Shown: piece after piece, positions 30,100-43,438 of the stretch
How positions within the stretch are numbered: the first letter of the stretch is position 1
How the letters are laid out: each line of letters opens with the position of its first letter
Assembly (NCBI GenBank): GCA_019925795.1
Contig: CM034315.1
Coordinates: 3,100,001 to 3,164,000, forward strand
Origin: Dendrobium chrysotoxum
Taxonomy: Eukaryota > Streptophyta > Magnoliopsida > Asparagales > Orchidaceae
DNA length: 64,000 nucleotides
Direction of reading: 5' to 3'
Translations under genes and position numbers: made by a program
Notes under the pieces: model-generated
Told to the model about the DNA's origin: nothing
Databases searched by the model: none
Seen by the model: only the letters and a program-made list of their open reading frames with translations

Positions 30100-33000
30100 A
30101 AAAAGTCTTCTCCAATAAATGTACATCCTTAATAATTACAACAAATATATAATTTATTCATTTGAGATGAGTTTGACTTGGTTTAATTTGACATATAGAA
30201 ATAAAATAAATTGTATATGTTAACAAACAAAAAATATTATATAGAGTGTATTTTATACAATTTATTTTCTCACAACATCAATTTTTTTATTCAGGAACTT
30301 ATTTTGACCTCCTATTTTCTTTCCTACAAGGCTGCCAATAGAAGCTTAAATTTGAAAGGTCAAATGCGCATGCTGCCAGTCGTTGATATCAAAGAAAAAT
30401 AAGGTAATACCAATTCAATACCATTGATGATGGATCATTAAAGTCGGTTGTTCAAAGTCTTTTGGTAGTTGGAACCAATCTGATCATATATATATTGCTG
30501 GAGATCATAGAGAAGGCATTTATTCATACTTTTATTTGGGATTTATGTGGGAGGCATAAGGGATTGATGAATTCCCATCTTGCTAGTTGAGCTATATGGT
30601 GTCAAGCAAATTAAAGAGACCAGTTGAGCTCATTTGATTGCCTCGAGTCGCATGTGATTTGGACTGAGATTCAACTGGCTAGGTAAATTCAGACGAGAGA
30701 CTAGGGTGAGTCGACTGCCTTTAGGCCCAACGACAGATGGAGTTTGATCGTCAACCTATTCGAATAATGATGAAACATGGTGGTGGCTTGATCTAAGGTA
30801 ATCAAGCAACACAAAAAAGATTGGATTTCCCCTTTTTTTTTTAAATCTTGACATGAGGGTTGTGATGAGGTACAAAATTGATTTATTACCTGGATGGTAA
30901 AGATTTTATATTAGTTGATTTGACCTTCACTAATATTTGCATGAAGTCATTTGGTATGATCATGAATCAAGTCAAGACTTATTATAGGATAAGCTTAATC
31001 ATGTCTTGATTTAAGTCATGCAAGTCCATTAAGTTCAATTCAAGTAAAAAATTAGTTCAAATACGATGTATTTGTTAACTTCTGAGTCAAATTCTTAGTA
31101 TGACATTCACATAAATCTATATGGTCCAGTTAGTCGAGTCATTTTATGAACCTAAATGAAGTCCAACAAATTGTAGATTGTGAACTAACTTCAAAAATCT
31201 ATAATTTAAAATTTATTTAATGCTAAAGTCACCCATAGCCTATAGTAACCTAGAAATATAATCTGAGACAAGTCACCTAACAAAATACCCCAATTCAGCC
31301 CTCAATACTAAGTTTTTGAACTTGTTCAAAGGATAAATGAATTTGTTTAGTTGCTTCGTGAACTTGCTCAATGTACTTATCAAGAGTTGCAAGTAGGAGA
31401 AGTTATCCTTTGAACTTCCCAATAATCCAAAAATCAATTTTATTTTTAGCTTTGAGCCAACCTTAGGCATAACTCACTCATGACATAACTAGTAAGAATC
31501 GATTTAACTTGTTCATTTCATATGTAATTGTATAATATTGCTATCTCTATAGTATTTTTTTTGTTCATTATCCAAAAATAATGGATCAATGGTCACTTTC
31601 GAGCAACTGTAGCGTACATATAATTGTCTATTAAAGATTATCAAAAATTTTTCGAGTGTTGTTCACAAATTGCACCCTCTCATCCTTTCTCATGATGAGA
31701 ATGTATCATAATAATCAAGCATCGTTTATGCCCAAATCCAATGGTTAATACCATAATAATGTCTCAAGACGACAGAGCTAACATCCTAAAAGAGAGTAAT
31801 ATTGCAAAGTATATCCTTGGTTGATCTATAAAGGCATGATGCTCTTTATACAGTGCCTTCTTAGTTTTGATTTTATAGGCTCAATTATAATCAAGGTTCA
31901 AAATGGAGGTGTTACATTGACACAAAAGAAGTCTGATCTCGTTTACCAAATAGCCCATTTTGAGTCAATGATGTTGCTTTTCATTTTAGCAACACGAATA
32001 AACATCATCGCCCTTTACTATCTTCAAGGTGGTAAAATATGGTGGTTCTCAAGTCCCTCTTCGTGAAATATAACATCACTAACTTTAAGTGATAATTTAT
32101 CACTCACTTTGATGGATCTTAAAAGTTGATGAAGAACTCTCATGATCTTTTGAGGATGAGTAAAAATTGAGTAAGACATTGGTTGATTTTTTAAATTGGC
32201 TAATAGCCACTTCAAAGTTAGAAATGGCTTAAGTATACAATCATTTGACTTTAGCTACAAAGACCTTCCATTCTGAATCCTTAGAGGATTCTTACTGTCA
32301 TTCTCTGGACCAGCATTGAAACAATTCTAATCATTAACAAGATATGTAAGTTGATCAATAAGGTGCATTTCCAACAATCATGGTGGGTTTTGTTTTGAGA
32401 AATATAAAAAGGAACTGTCAAATTATGATCCCTCGAAAATTTAAAAGTTACCTTAGCATTCAATGTTTTGGATTTACGTTCCTCGCTAAGTGATGTTGGT
32501 GAAGATAATTGATGACATCAAGATAAAAGAAAGATTTTCAACAATGATTGTTGATGTGCAAATATTACGCTATCAACATCTTGACATGAAAAAATACTGT
32601 CACTTTCAAAGAATTGTCGATCGACATTTACTATAATTGCTTTCTCAATGTATTATATTATAGTAAACTTTCATATACAAAGCCAACCTCTTTCTGATTT
32701 AGGGTATTTACTAAAATTTAGAGCATACTATCCAAAGAAGATAGGTTCCAATAAAGAAATACTTCAAGAAATAATACATATATCATAATTCTTTTTTATT
32801 TATGATATATCAAAATGAGATATATGTCCATGATTATTTTTTCTAATATGAAATATTAAATAGACAATACGTCTATTATATTTTTATGGTTAAAATTTGC
32901 TTCTTTTTTTTTTTTAATTTTTGAAAGATATAAAAATGAAAAACAAAACAAGTTGTGCATATCCATTTTTGAGGGGGCAAAATGTCTCAAGTCAAAATCC

Positions 33001-34150
33001 GGTATGGGTGAATCGGAACCGTCCATATCAACATCTGTTGATTACTTGAATCACAAGTGTAAGACCCAATTAGTTATTATTATTATTATTGAGAAAAAAA
33101 AATAGCAAAGACTAAGAACTTGCTATTTTGTTAAAAAAATTATAATGTGTTAACTATTTAGTTTGTAATATTTGATAAAAAATAAGAAGATTATACTCAC
33201 AAATAAAAAAATAAGAAAATAATATTAAATTTGTCATTTTTAGGTCAAAAGCAGGTTTGTTGGTTAACCTGAACTCGACCTGTTTACTAAACAGGTCAAC
33301 CCAAGCCTTATTTTTCGGATTGGGTTGTGGGGTCGTGTCATTTCTTGTAGCAATCAGAGTCGGCTACATCGCTTGTACACTTTGTATAATTTGTACACAG
33401 TATGTGTACAAATTGTACACAGTGTGTACAAACTAATATGGCCTATTCTAATTAGAGTCCGTCTACATCCACACTCTGCATGTAATAATTTCTCAATTTT
33501 TTGACATCCCTATTATGGGTAAAATAATAAATGAAGATGTTATGATGAAATTTAATTTAAATTGATTTTGAATTTAGCTTCATATATAAAATTAATTAAT
33601 TAAAAATTGTATTATTTTTATTTTAATATAAATTTAAGAAAATATATCCTAACTATATTTTGATTAAAATATTTTATCTAATTTTTTTTTTCATATAAAT
33701 CAAAAGCATGAAAAAGAAAATCCAAAATAAAATTATAATATTTTCAAAAAAATTAGTTCCAATATTAATCTGCTGTGATTATAATAAAATTACAAAAAAA
33801 AAAATAACGTATATTCCTCTGAATTAAATCTAAATAAAAAAAAAATACAGTAACGATCCCTCACTCTGTCTGCTTGTAGATATAATATGCAAAAATCAAA
33901 TTTCATATTTTACATGTTTATGCGAATAAAAAATATACAGAGTTTCTTGCGAATTCATAGAAATGGAAGTACTTTCCTGTAAAGTTCCCGAGCAAGTGGA
34001 CAACAATTCTTTGCTGGTGAGCTGAAACACGGGAAGACTTCTTCAATATACAATTTTCTATAAGGAGTACATAAAGTCGTAAATCTCAAACTTGGAATTA
34101 AGAGGAGGAAGCCAGACGGCACCAACTGTGTCTTCTTCTTCCTCCTCTTC
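30100..34150. other. Long intergenic region without a supported gene
   Basis: Four kilobases of AT-rich DNA. Open frames at 31273-31470, 31821-32066, 32024-32215 and 32281-32463 have no recognisable motif and no consistent splicing. Near 33240-33515 lies a third remnant of the GACCC-type hAT-like element, ending TTGACATCCCTA. It is interrupted by a stretch containing repeated TTGTACACA motifs and ending GTAATAATTTCTC, which is reminiscent of the Mutator-like MITE end. Confidence 0.35.
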
Positions 34151-34161
34151 TCTCTCTTTTT

Positions 34162-34169
34162 TATAAATA
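34162..34169 (+). promoter_or_regulatory. TATA box of the hydrolase gene
   Basis: TATAAATA lies 80 bases before the proposed start codon, directly after a CT-rich tract. It puts the probable transcription start downstream of the first in-frame ATG at 34179, which is why the ATG at 34242 is preferred. Confidence 0.7.
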
Positions 34170-34241
34170 ACGCGCCTTTTGAACAGAAGCCGTAAGAAAA
34201 GGCCCTCCTTTGTTCCCGTCGCCGCAGATTTCTCGCCGTGG

Positions 34242-37200
34242 ATGGAGATGGAGAGGGGAATCGCGCCGGTTGAGGAGCTCACATCGGGAGCTAGCAGCCG
34301 CATTATTCCGGTATTCAGGGGCGTGCGCCGTTCAATCATTTCACGTGAAGCGGCCATCCGCGTGTTGCTCTTCCTGCAGTCTATTTTTCTATGGATTCTA
34401 ATCCTTATTCGTCTACGCGGTGGACGGAGCGCGCTCTCCTCGAAACCTTCGTCCATGGTGGGTTCTCCTCTGCCGTCGCCGAGGCGGAGGGGAGTAGGGT
34501 TTAGAAAGGGAGGGAGGTTGTCGGCGAAGGAGGAGGAGGATGCACAGAAAAGGAGGGTTTTGGCGGAGCAGGTGGACATGGCGTTTCCTTTAAGCTGTTC
34601 AAGATGCCGATGCGAGAGTTTTTTGATAATGGGAACCAAGAAGAACGCGCTCTTCTGTCGCTCGTGGGTTCCGGCGAGTGGAAACATGAAGTAGGGTTTC
34701 TATCCATCTTTTTCTCTTTTCTAGTTTGATCAAAATTTCTCCTTGTCCTGGTTGTTTCGGCATGGAGTAATCAGGTTTTTTTTTTTTTGTTTGAGTAATC
34801 AGGGTTGGATTTAAACTTTAGGCATTAGAGATTTTGGAGTTTTTTTTTTAATTTCCTCTTATGTTTGGGTTTATTCCTTGTATTTTCTTCCATACTTTTT
34901 CTTATTAAGTTTGACACTGATCATTGCCTTCCTGGTCTGTACTAGTATTAAAAAAGATAGTAGCTTTTCCTTTGAACTGTTCATAACTTGCTAAGGTAAT
35001 CCTCTGTAGCTCACATTCAGCTTTGGAAAGAAGTGCACGTTAGCTTTTTCCTTTGGTAAATGCTTATTGCTGGTTTTGTTAGGGATCATTAATATCTAAC
35101 TGTCTTTACTGTTTTTATCTTTTGTTACATTGCTCTAGGCAACCGTAAAATATCTTGGTAAGCTCAGCTGCTTTCTTGTTGTTCAATGAAACTTTTGTAG
35201 CCGTATACCTGTGGTGACATTGATTGATGTTTTTTTTATTCCAATGATTCATGTGTTATTCTTTGTGTAGCAATACATCCTTAAGCAGATCATTGTTTCT
35301 TGTATCAAACTATTAATTATATTTGGCTTTTGTGTGGCGGAGATTTTGTTGTGGATGTTAGTATCATTTTGTCTCAATCTAGGAAGGAATCGATGGAGAT
35401 GGAATTTATGACTGTTTAATTGTTTATTCCTTTCAAGCAAAATGTATGCTTCAACTATCCGCTTTGTGATATTAAAAACGTTTATGCTACGAGATTAAAA
35501 GAGTTCGGCCAAAGATCTACTTTTAAGCTATTTTATAGTTGATGTTCTTTTTCAAATTCTTCAGTCCTTCGCAACTTCTGTTTGAGCTAGTAATTTGTTA
35601 TGATCGTTTATGTCAGTATAGCTTTTCAGCTTTTTTTCCCCTTTATTCTTCAAGCTAAAGCTAAATCTAAATCTAACTATGATATTGCTAACTTTTGCTA
35701 GGCTTAGGATGGATTGTTTTGTTTTCTCTACTAGCTGTTTCTTATGTTCTTCATGCTAAAGCTACATTTACACATAGAAAATGTACAATATATTGGGGTC
35801 AATCAATTTCTTGTTTTGTATTCTACTGTTATATGACTAATCTTAATTCATTAAACATATGCAGGGGTATTTTGCTGATTATTCACGGTCTCAATGAGCA
35901 CAGGTTAGAAGAAAATTTTATGGCTTCGCAATTTTTTGCTATTCTGTGTAACTTGATGGTATTTGCTTGTTGAAACTTTAACAAAGAGAAGTTGGAAATA
36001 TAACAGCAAATGTACTAAGGATTCTGTCAGATATCATATGATAGTTGTTGGTTTCAGAGTCCTATTTATAAGAATGAAACATTTGCTAATTTTATCACCT
36101 ACTGTTTAAGCTAATGCATGGACCTTGTTCAGGTTTTAATTGTTGTCGTAATTTTAGTAGGTCTGATTACATTATTTCTCCTTCCTTTTTTCTTGTATTT
36201 GTCAATTATTGAATGCATGAGTTGCTAAATAAATTGTTCATTCAAGTTACGAAGAATGTAGCATAATCATCAGCGCTTGTCCTATTCACCCTATTTGTCT
36301 GCTAACAAACTTATCCTTTTGATTTTCAGTGGAAGATATGCACATTTCGCATCACAATTGACTGCATGCAGCTTTGGGGTATATGCAATGGATTGGATTG
36401 GTAGGCTATTTTACTTTGTACTTGAAGTTCCAAGTTGTGATATCATCTTTAGTCCAGCTTACAACCTTCTTCATTCTCAAATGGAGAAAATTTGGCTTAG
36501 GATATCCTGACTCAATTTTAGTCAGGATGAATTTTCTAATCATTGAATTTGCCTAAGATAAATAAAATACATGATTAATCAATCAGCTTTTATATTGCTT
36601 TCATCTCATGGTAAATTGAATGGCTAGAAAAGTCATCTTGACCAAACTTGAGTTGAACTAAAAGTTTTTTCCCAAGCTCTTGAATTGAACTAGATCTATA
36701 GTTTTAGACTGTTCATTGCACAGAAGAATCTCATTTCTTTTCTTATTCATTGAGAGTTGTTGGTTATCAATTTTCACATCGAGTGCCTCTTAATTTCCCA
36801 CCCTCTTGCATTTGTTTATAGGATGCTTATATCTCTGTTACTAGAAATGTTATGCAACTGACCCTACTTAAAATTTACTTGGTCTTACATGCCATCTTGC
36901 TGAACCTTTTAGGTTTATGTACAAGCCTTTACCAATTATAGTTGAAAGCTAAAGACTAGGTGCCCATACAGTCATATTTTCAGTAGTTATAAATTAAAAA
37001 TATAATAAGAGCTTCTAAAATACAATGACATTTGAGTAATTAATTCTTCGAAAACTAATTGAAATCTAACTATTCCGACAATTCATCTTAGAAGAGAAAT
37101 AAATTGTTAATAAATCAAATAAATAATCTTATAACATTAATCACCTTCTCATAGCGCCTGATACATTAAAAAAAAAATCTTCTTATAAAGATGCTCAACT

Positions 37201-40200
37201 AATAGCTTGAAATTTTAAAAATCAATAGGAATAAATTTGCAAGAAACAAACACACTAGATGAAATGTCTCACTAAGCATAAGCTACAAGGTATATAGCAT
37301 ATACTATGATCAATAATGTGGCTTGATTAATAATGCATATTGTCATAATAATTATAATTATTGCATCAAATTAGACTAATATTTTAGAAGAATTATGTAA
37401 AAATAACAACTTATTAGTAATGATTACTATGTAGAGTTCATAACTAATCAAGTAATGGATGATAGATAGTCAATGCAAACAAATGGTAAAATATCAACCA
37501 ATATCAATACCATACTTATTTTTATATCTAAAAATGGCTAGTCTGAGTCATTGATCATACGTTATGCTAAATAGTCAGTCTTTGATAATACCCTGAAATA
37601 AAGGTTTTCACCAACTTGATGGTGTTTAATGTTTAATGACTCTTCTAGAAGACATGTCAATGCACAGACCCCTTGGCTGGCCAAATAAACCAATATTATT
37701 ATCAGAAAGGTACTACTAACAATCATATCTAACATATAAATAGAGCTTAGATGGATGCTATGTCATGAACAAGATGATATAACATAGATTTCATTAATAG
37801 TATGAATAAGATTTATTTCATGTAAATAGTTGTAATATTTTTTGCTCAATAAATGATATCATTATATGGTTCATGTCAAGAGCATTAAACTTAATCAACA
37901 AATAATATGGCAAAGTTGACTGTGAATTACATAAAACATCAATATGAACATAGATTTCACTTTAAATAAATGAAGTGTGGTAGACAATATATAAATACAC
38001 TAGTTGAGACTATAACAAATTTCAAGGATAATGCGTCTATTAAAGAATAGTATGCTCATCCCTCAATGAGTAAGAGCTTTAAGATTCCCTTGGTAAGTGC
38101 ATAGATAATCACTAACCATTTAAAAAAACAAATATAATATATTTAATTGTTATAAACTTTTAAGTGCTTTATTTTATCAATAAAGAGCATCACTCTTTTA
38201 TGATTCATTATCCAAGGGTCTATTTGGTGTAGTTTTCTCGTTGCTTTATTTTTTAGAGAGCTATAACAATTCCATGTGGTTATAATTTTCTTGCCGATTT
38301 TTAGAAATTTTTGTGGTGGAAAATAATTTCTTAGCATGATCTGCTTGAGCTGTTAAATATAAAAAAACTATTGTTCGATTTTTTCTAAAGAGAAAAAACT
38401 TATAATACATAAAATAGATTTTAAAAAATATATTTTTCTTATAATAGCTCTACAATTACTTTTACAAATAATTGTAGATACTCCAAACTAACTAAAGTGT
38501 ATGTATATATATCAGTTATTCTATCCGATGTGGTACTCAATACATTCCAGTTACTTGTGTGATTGTTCTATTTGATGCCATTATTTAAAATTGTGCAATA
38601 TGTGGCTTTTCTTGAGGCCCACCTCAACGCAATTCAAGTGAAAAACGCCTCAAGCTTTTTTATGAGGCTTGCGCCTCAACTTGGCTGAGGCACGCCTCGC
38701 CTTACTGGCGTGAGGCATACGCCTTATTCGATATATATTTTTTTTTTAATTAAAACTTACCTAAATCCTAAACTAAAGCCCCGAACAAACTATGCCTTCA
38801 TGCACCCCCAACCGTAGTAATTTTCTCTCAACCGCCTCGACCTCCAGCCCATCGACTTGAATTCCACACACCAACACCACGTCCTCCTCTTAAATTTTTT
38901 AGTATTATTCTCATCTTTATGTTGATTAAAAATATTTATAAAAGAGAAAGATGATTGAAATAAATGAAGAAAAATAGATTGAGAGGCATTGAACTCTACA
39001 AGCTAAGGTAGGGGAGAGATCAATTTGTTATGTCAACGACTCAAATAAAAACCTCCTCTGCTGTGACAGTGTAGATGATTTATGAGTTGTTGCCAATTAT
39101 GTCAGCTGTTTTTAAATTAAATGTGGATGAGTAGGGAACTGAGAAAGAAAGAATTTGGAGTTAAACTTAATGTTATAAGATACTTTTATGTAATTTTTAT
39201 ATTTCATGTTGTATTGCTCTTATAATATTTTGATTTCAATTCTATTTTACGTAATTTATCACTTGTCACTTTACATCTTGTGCAATTTTTTATTTCGTAT
39301 GTATGTCAATTTGTCACTTCATAGTTCAATATAAAGTTAATATGTTATTATTTAATATACTATTTAGGTATTATACAAAAAAAATCACTTTTAACCTTTA
39401 TTTTCACTTTACTTAATTTTTGAAATTTGAGGCTTACGTCTCAAAATGACTTGAGGCATACGCCTCACCTCAGGAAAGACAAATCCCTCAATACCCAATT
39501 GTGCAAGATGCCCCCACTTTTGATATTGGATGCATATGATTTATTCATTTTGTTTGAAAGTTTATCATAAAACCGATTATTTGTGATCTTTTGCAGGTCA
39601 TGGTGGTAGTGATGGATTGCATGGTTATGTACCTTCATTAGACTGGGTGGTTGCAGACACTGTAAGTTGCATGTCTCATTATTATTTCAGCTAGCCTGTT
39701 TATGTAGCGTCATTGTCAACTTTTTCTTTACAGCTGGAGTCTGTTGCACTTGTCTGCCTTTTACCTAGCATAAAGAAAAATTCAACTTGAATCTTGCAGT
39801 TTCCTTGCTGACACAGCTTCTAACGGGTGTGTGTGTGTATATATAGGAACTATTTCTGGAAAAGATCAGGTCAGAAAATCCTGGTGTGCCTTGTTTTCTC
39901 TTTGGTCACTCAACTGGTGGTGCGGTGGTTCTGAAGGTAGTAGTAATGTCTTATGATTTCATCAACATTTTAGCAATATTTCTTCAATATTATTTATTGT
40001 GCTTTTGCATTTTTTGATCAATTTAGGCAGCCTTACTTTCTCAAATGGTAGCAGCATTGAAGGGAATTATACTAACGTCGCCTGCATTGCGTGTTAAACC
40101 AGCTCACGCATTAGTTGGGGTAAATTTTTTAACTCTGCTCTAATGCTTGATATAGTATGATGGATGCACTATTGGTCAGTTTATTTTTAAAATGCAATTT

Positions 40201-41430
40201 AATATCTAATGACTTCTGATATTAGCAATTATGTAAAATGTCAGTGTAATATTGTGCTGTCTTACATGTCATAATAATATCCAATTTTATTGATGAAAGA
40301 TTCTAACAACACCTACTATTATTGATAGCCACAAGTGTATTTTATCTATTGTAAAGTTGGTGCCACCAATGCTTTTTCAGTTTGGGTTGTATTTTTATTT
40401 GGCTATAATTTTCTTTTTATTTTTAAGAAATATTTATTACGATAAGTAGTTCTTAACATTCAAATTTACTATAATGTGTTAACTTTAATAAAGTAACCGT
40501 TCAACTTTTGCAAAAAAAAAAAAATCTTATATCATCCACAGAAAAAAGTTGTTTCATTCTACAACATTATTATTACTATTTTTACAAACAGACAGCTGTA
40601 GTTGATCCAGAAATTTAATTTTTGTACTGGTTTTTGCTGGTTCATTTTTGCCTGTATGGTACAACACTTTAAGGCAGTACCAACAATGGTAACCATCATT
40701 GATTGTCCTTATTTTATTATGCCTGTTGAGCTTTCCTTATTCTTCTGGGCCTGCATAGTATTACTTACCATTTGCTGTGCTACCAGGAATTACCATTGTA
40801 AAAACTCTTACTATAGTTTTTTAGATTTCTCCATGTTTATATGACTTGACTTGGTGAAATTAGCTTTGGAGTTTATCTGGTCGGCAAAATTTTGTTTGCT
40901 GCTACGAGATAGTTCAATGTCTTTGTTTTGCCTTACATTACAAGGCTCTATGTTCACCTCACTTGTGGAGGAAAAGTTAAAGGATAAAGTTCATATCTTT
41001 AATTAATTCTATTACCTCGTAGGCTGTGGCTCCAATATTCTCCCTGGTACTTCCCAAGTATCAATTCAAGGGGGCAAACAAAAAGGGCATTCCTGTTTCA
41101 AGAGACCCTGCCGCCATGCAAGCCAAGTACTCAGACCCACTGGTCTATACTGGACCCATAAGAATCCGAACCGGCCATGAAATCCTTCGCATATCTTCCT
41201 ACCTCATGCAAAATATAAGATCAGTCAACATTCCTTTCTTTGTTCTTCATGGAACTGCTGATAGAGTCACAGATCCTCTTGCTTCTCAAGATTTATACAA
41301 CGAGGCTGCATCCAAGCACAAGGATATCAAGCTGTATGAAGGCTTTTTACATGACCTTCTCTTCGAGCCTGAACGTGATGAGATTGGTACAGATATCATT
41401 GAATGGATGGAGAACAGATTGAAGCAGTAA
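34242..41430 (+). CDS. Monoacylglycerol-lipase-like alpha/beta hydrolase, seven exons
   Basis: Exons: 34242-34690, 35865-35903, 36330-36400, 39597-39661, 39847-39936, 40027-40119 and 41023-41430. All introns are GT-AG, and the joined frame gives 404 residues. Residues 13-22 (LTSGASSRII) and a hydrophobic segment at 41-58 form the membrane-anchored N-terminus of the plant MAGL subgroup close to Arabidopsis At1g73480 and At1g18360. The core follows: 'IIHGLNEHSGRY' (oxyanion HG near 157-158), 'DWIGHGGSDGLHG', the nucleophile elbow G-H-S-T-G with Ser230, 'ILTSPALRVKPAH', Asp349 in 'FVLHGTADRVTDP' and His379 in 'YEGFLHDLLFE'. The triad is complete, so an active esterase or lipase on monoacylglycerol or related esters is likely; the substrate is inferred from the family. 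The third intron (3.2 kb) carries a transposon. The start at 34242 is chosen from the TATA position. Confidence 0.93.
38589..39506. mobile_element. DNA-transposon-like insertion in the hydrolase intron
   Basis: The body (38599-39496) is flanked by perfect copies of AATTGTGCAA (38589-38598 and 39497-39506), a 10-bp direct repeat. Near both ends are clusters of GAGGC and GCCTC motifs (TGAGGCACGCCTCGCC, GAGGCATACGCCTCACC), giving imperfect terminal complementarity: GGCTTTTCTTGAGG against the complement GTCTTTCCTGAGG. The centre is AT-rich and non-coding. The duplication length fits a Mutator-like element best; hAT cannot be excluded. It adds about 0.9 kb to the intron without touching splice sites. 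Confidence 0.68.
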
Positions 41431-41780
41431 AGGTCATGAATGGAAGGTATTAGTTTGGCTTATTTACAGTAGCTAGTAACATTCATTCGTTATGGATCAA
41501 TGGCCAACAAAGGGGGGTAGCAGGTTGGCGATTGCCTGAATGAACTTATTCATCTGAAGTCATTCTTGATTGGATAGGAATGCGATTTTGATGAAGTTAT
41601 AGTTGGTACAAGTATCTATATACGTGTTTTCTCAGATATTTTAACATGATTATGGCGTTCTTATTCTGAAAAATCCCTTTGTAATTCTGTGAAATCAGAC
41701 TGGAAGATGTAAATATGATTTTAGTAATCGATGTTGCATTAATAAAAAGCTCGTTTGTGTTCTTCATCATTTACAAAGGG

Positions 41781-41832
<52 letters not shown>

Positions 41833-43430
41833 ATTAATGAATTAACTATCATTAAAAAGCATTTGCCTTCTGCATAACATCCTCATCATTTAAAATAAAT
41901 TAAATTTAAATCCAATAAATAAACAAAAAAACTAAATTAAAATCAATTTTAAGAAAAATTTACAAAAAAACTAAATTTAAGTGAAAATATAAATTACTAA
42001 GTTAGAAACTAGTTGGGATTTTTAAATTCAATAAATTATTAAAATATTTATTACTTATTTTATTTTGGGTGAAATGTCAAGAGCAAAATTTTGAAGATGA
42101 TTTACATCTATATCACAAATTTGTATATATTTATATATGAAATTTTTAAATCTTTATATTTACTTATATATCATTTTAATATTTAAATCATAATAAATAT
42201 ATTTATATACATTAAAAATATATTTTTAATGAAAATAAGTATAAACATTTAAATTTTAAATATATAAATATATAAAAATCTTATGATATGCATGTAAATA
42301 CCCCTAGGCCCCTAGTTCAATTACAAATCTCAAATTCATTTATGAATAACCTAAAATTATAAGATATTTACCATTTAAAGACTTGATTTTTTTACTGAAT
42401 TTTAATAATAAATAAATAATAATAATGGTGAATCTGTTGTGATAGGACATGTTGAAACTCAACCTATACATTACACATGCCCTGTAAATATTATGCATAC
42501 ATGCATTGAGTCCTCCGAAATTTTATATTTGAGTTTAATAGCAACTGTGGAGGCCTTTAATTATTTTAATTTTTAGGCGTGCTTAATCCCTTATTTAAGT
42601 TTAATAACTAGGTATAGTACTGATAAATCACCAAAAATTATCTTAATCGGGCACAAATCTCAAGACATATTCAAGTTGAAAACTTCTAAAATTAAATTTG
42701 GGATCATCCAAACTTTGATTTAAACAAACTTATAATCAAACTGAATTTCTCGAATAGACGAACCCAACAACACCAAAATCAGTCCAATCCGAGCCCAAAT
42801 TGACCCCAAATGCTTCAAAAATTATCAATAATAAATACTAATTGAACAATTTCAACTGGGTCAGGCCCATAATTTTTTCTCTTTTTAGAAATTTTCACAT
42901 AAAAATTTTAGCTTCTCTTATGACTCTCGCATCCCTCTCTCCTTATCGGTATACATGCTAGAATTTCGTAAAAAGTTAGGATGCTAAACACTATCTCTCC
43001 GCCGCCGCGAATGTTTTAGGACGCAACAAGTACCATTACACTCACCAGTTGGATAAACACTGAGATCTTGCGCTTGAATAACTAAAAACATAGACAAAGA
43101 AGTAATAAAGTGAAAAAAAGAAATTAAGCAAAATAATCTCAGGGATTTTATAATCATTCCCATGCAGCAGCAAGCATGGAACTGTAGGGGCTTACTGTCA
43201 GCTAATATACACACCTCTCAAAGCATTAAAAGGAAGAAATTTTCATAAAGGAAGTACATTAAAAAAACTATAGCTAAATTCTATGATAATTTTTGAAGCA
43301 TTTGTTGGAAGCAGGAAGAATGGTAGGCTAATAGAAAGAAAACTCCAGAGTATTTCACAACACATTAAAGGAGATGGAAACAAAGCGGACTATACAGCTT
43401 CAAAGCTTCGAATGGCACTGCATTCTTCCA
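41431..43430. other. 3' flank and intergenic DNA between convergent genes
   Basis: The hydrolase 3' untranslated region probably ends near 41750-41760 (AATAAAAAG at about 41740). A (GA)n microsatellite follows. The rest is AT-rich and includes the 3' flank of the convergent minus-strand gene. No gene is seen. Confidence 0.45.
41783..41829. repeat. (GA)n microsatellite
   Basis: About 23 uninterrupted GA units just after the hydrolase gene. Confidence 0.95.
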
Positions 43431-43438
43431 CCATCCTA

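Noticed and set aside
31273..32463. Four frames of 60-81 codons considered as a small gene cluster
   Set aside because: No shared frame, no splice logic, no motif, and AT-rich composition typical of chance openings.
34058..34687. 209-codon minus-strand open frame
   Set aside because: It is antisense to exon 1 of the hydrolase gene; the sense strand has clear homology, splice phase and a TATA box.
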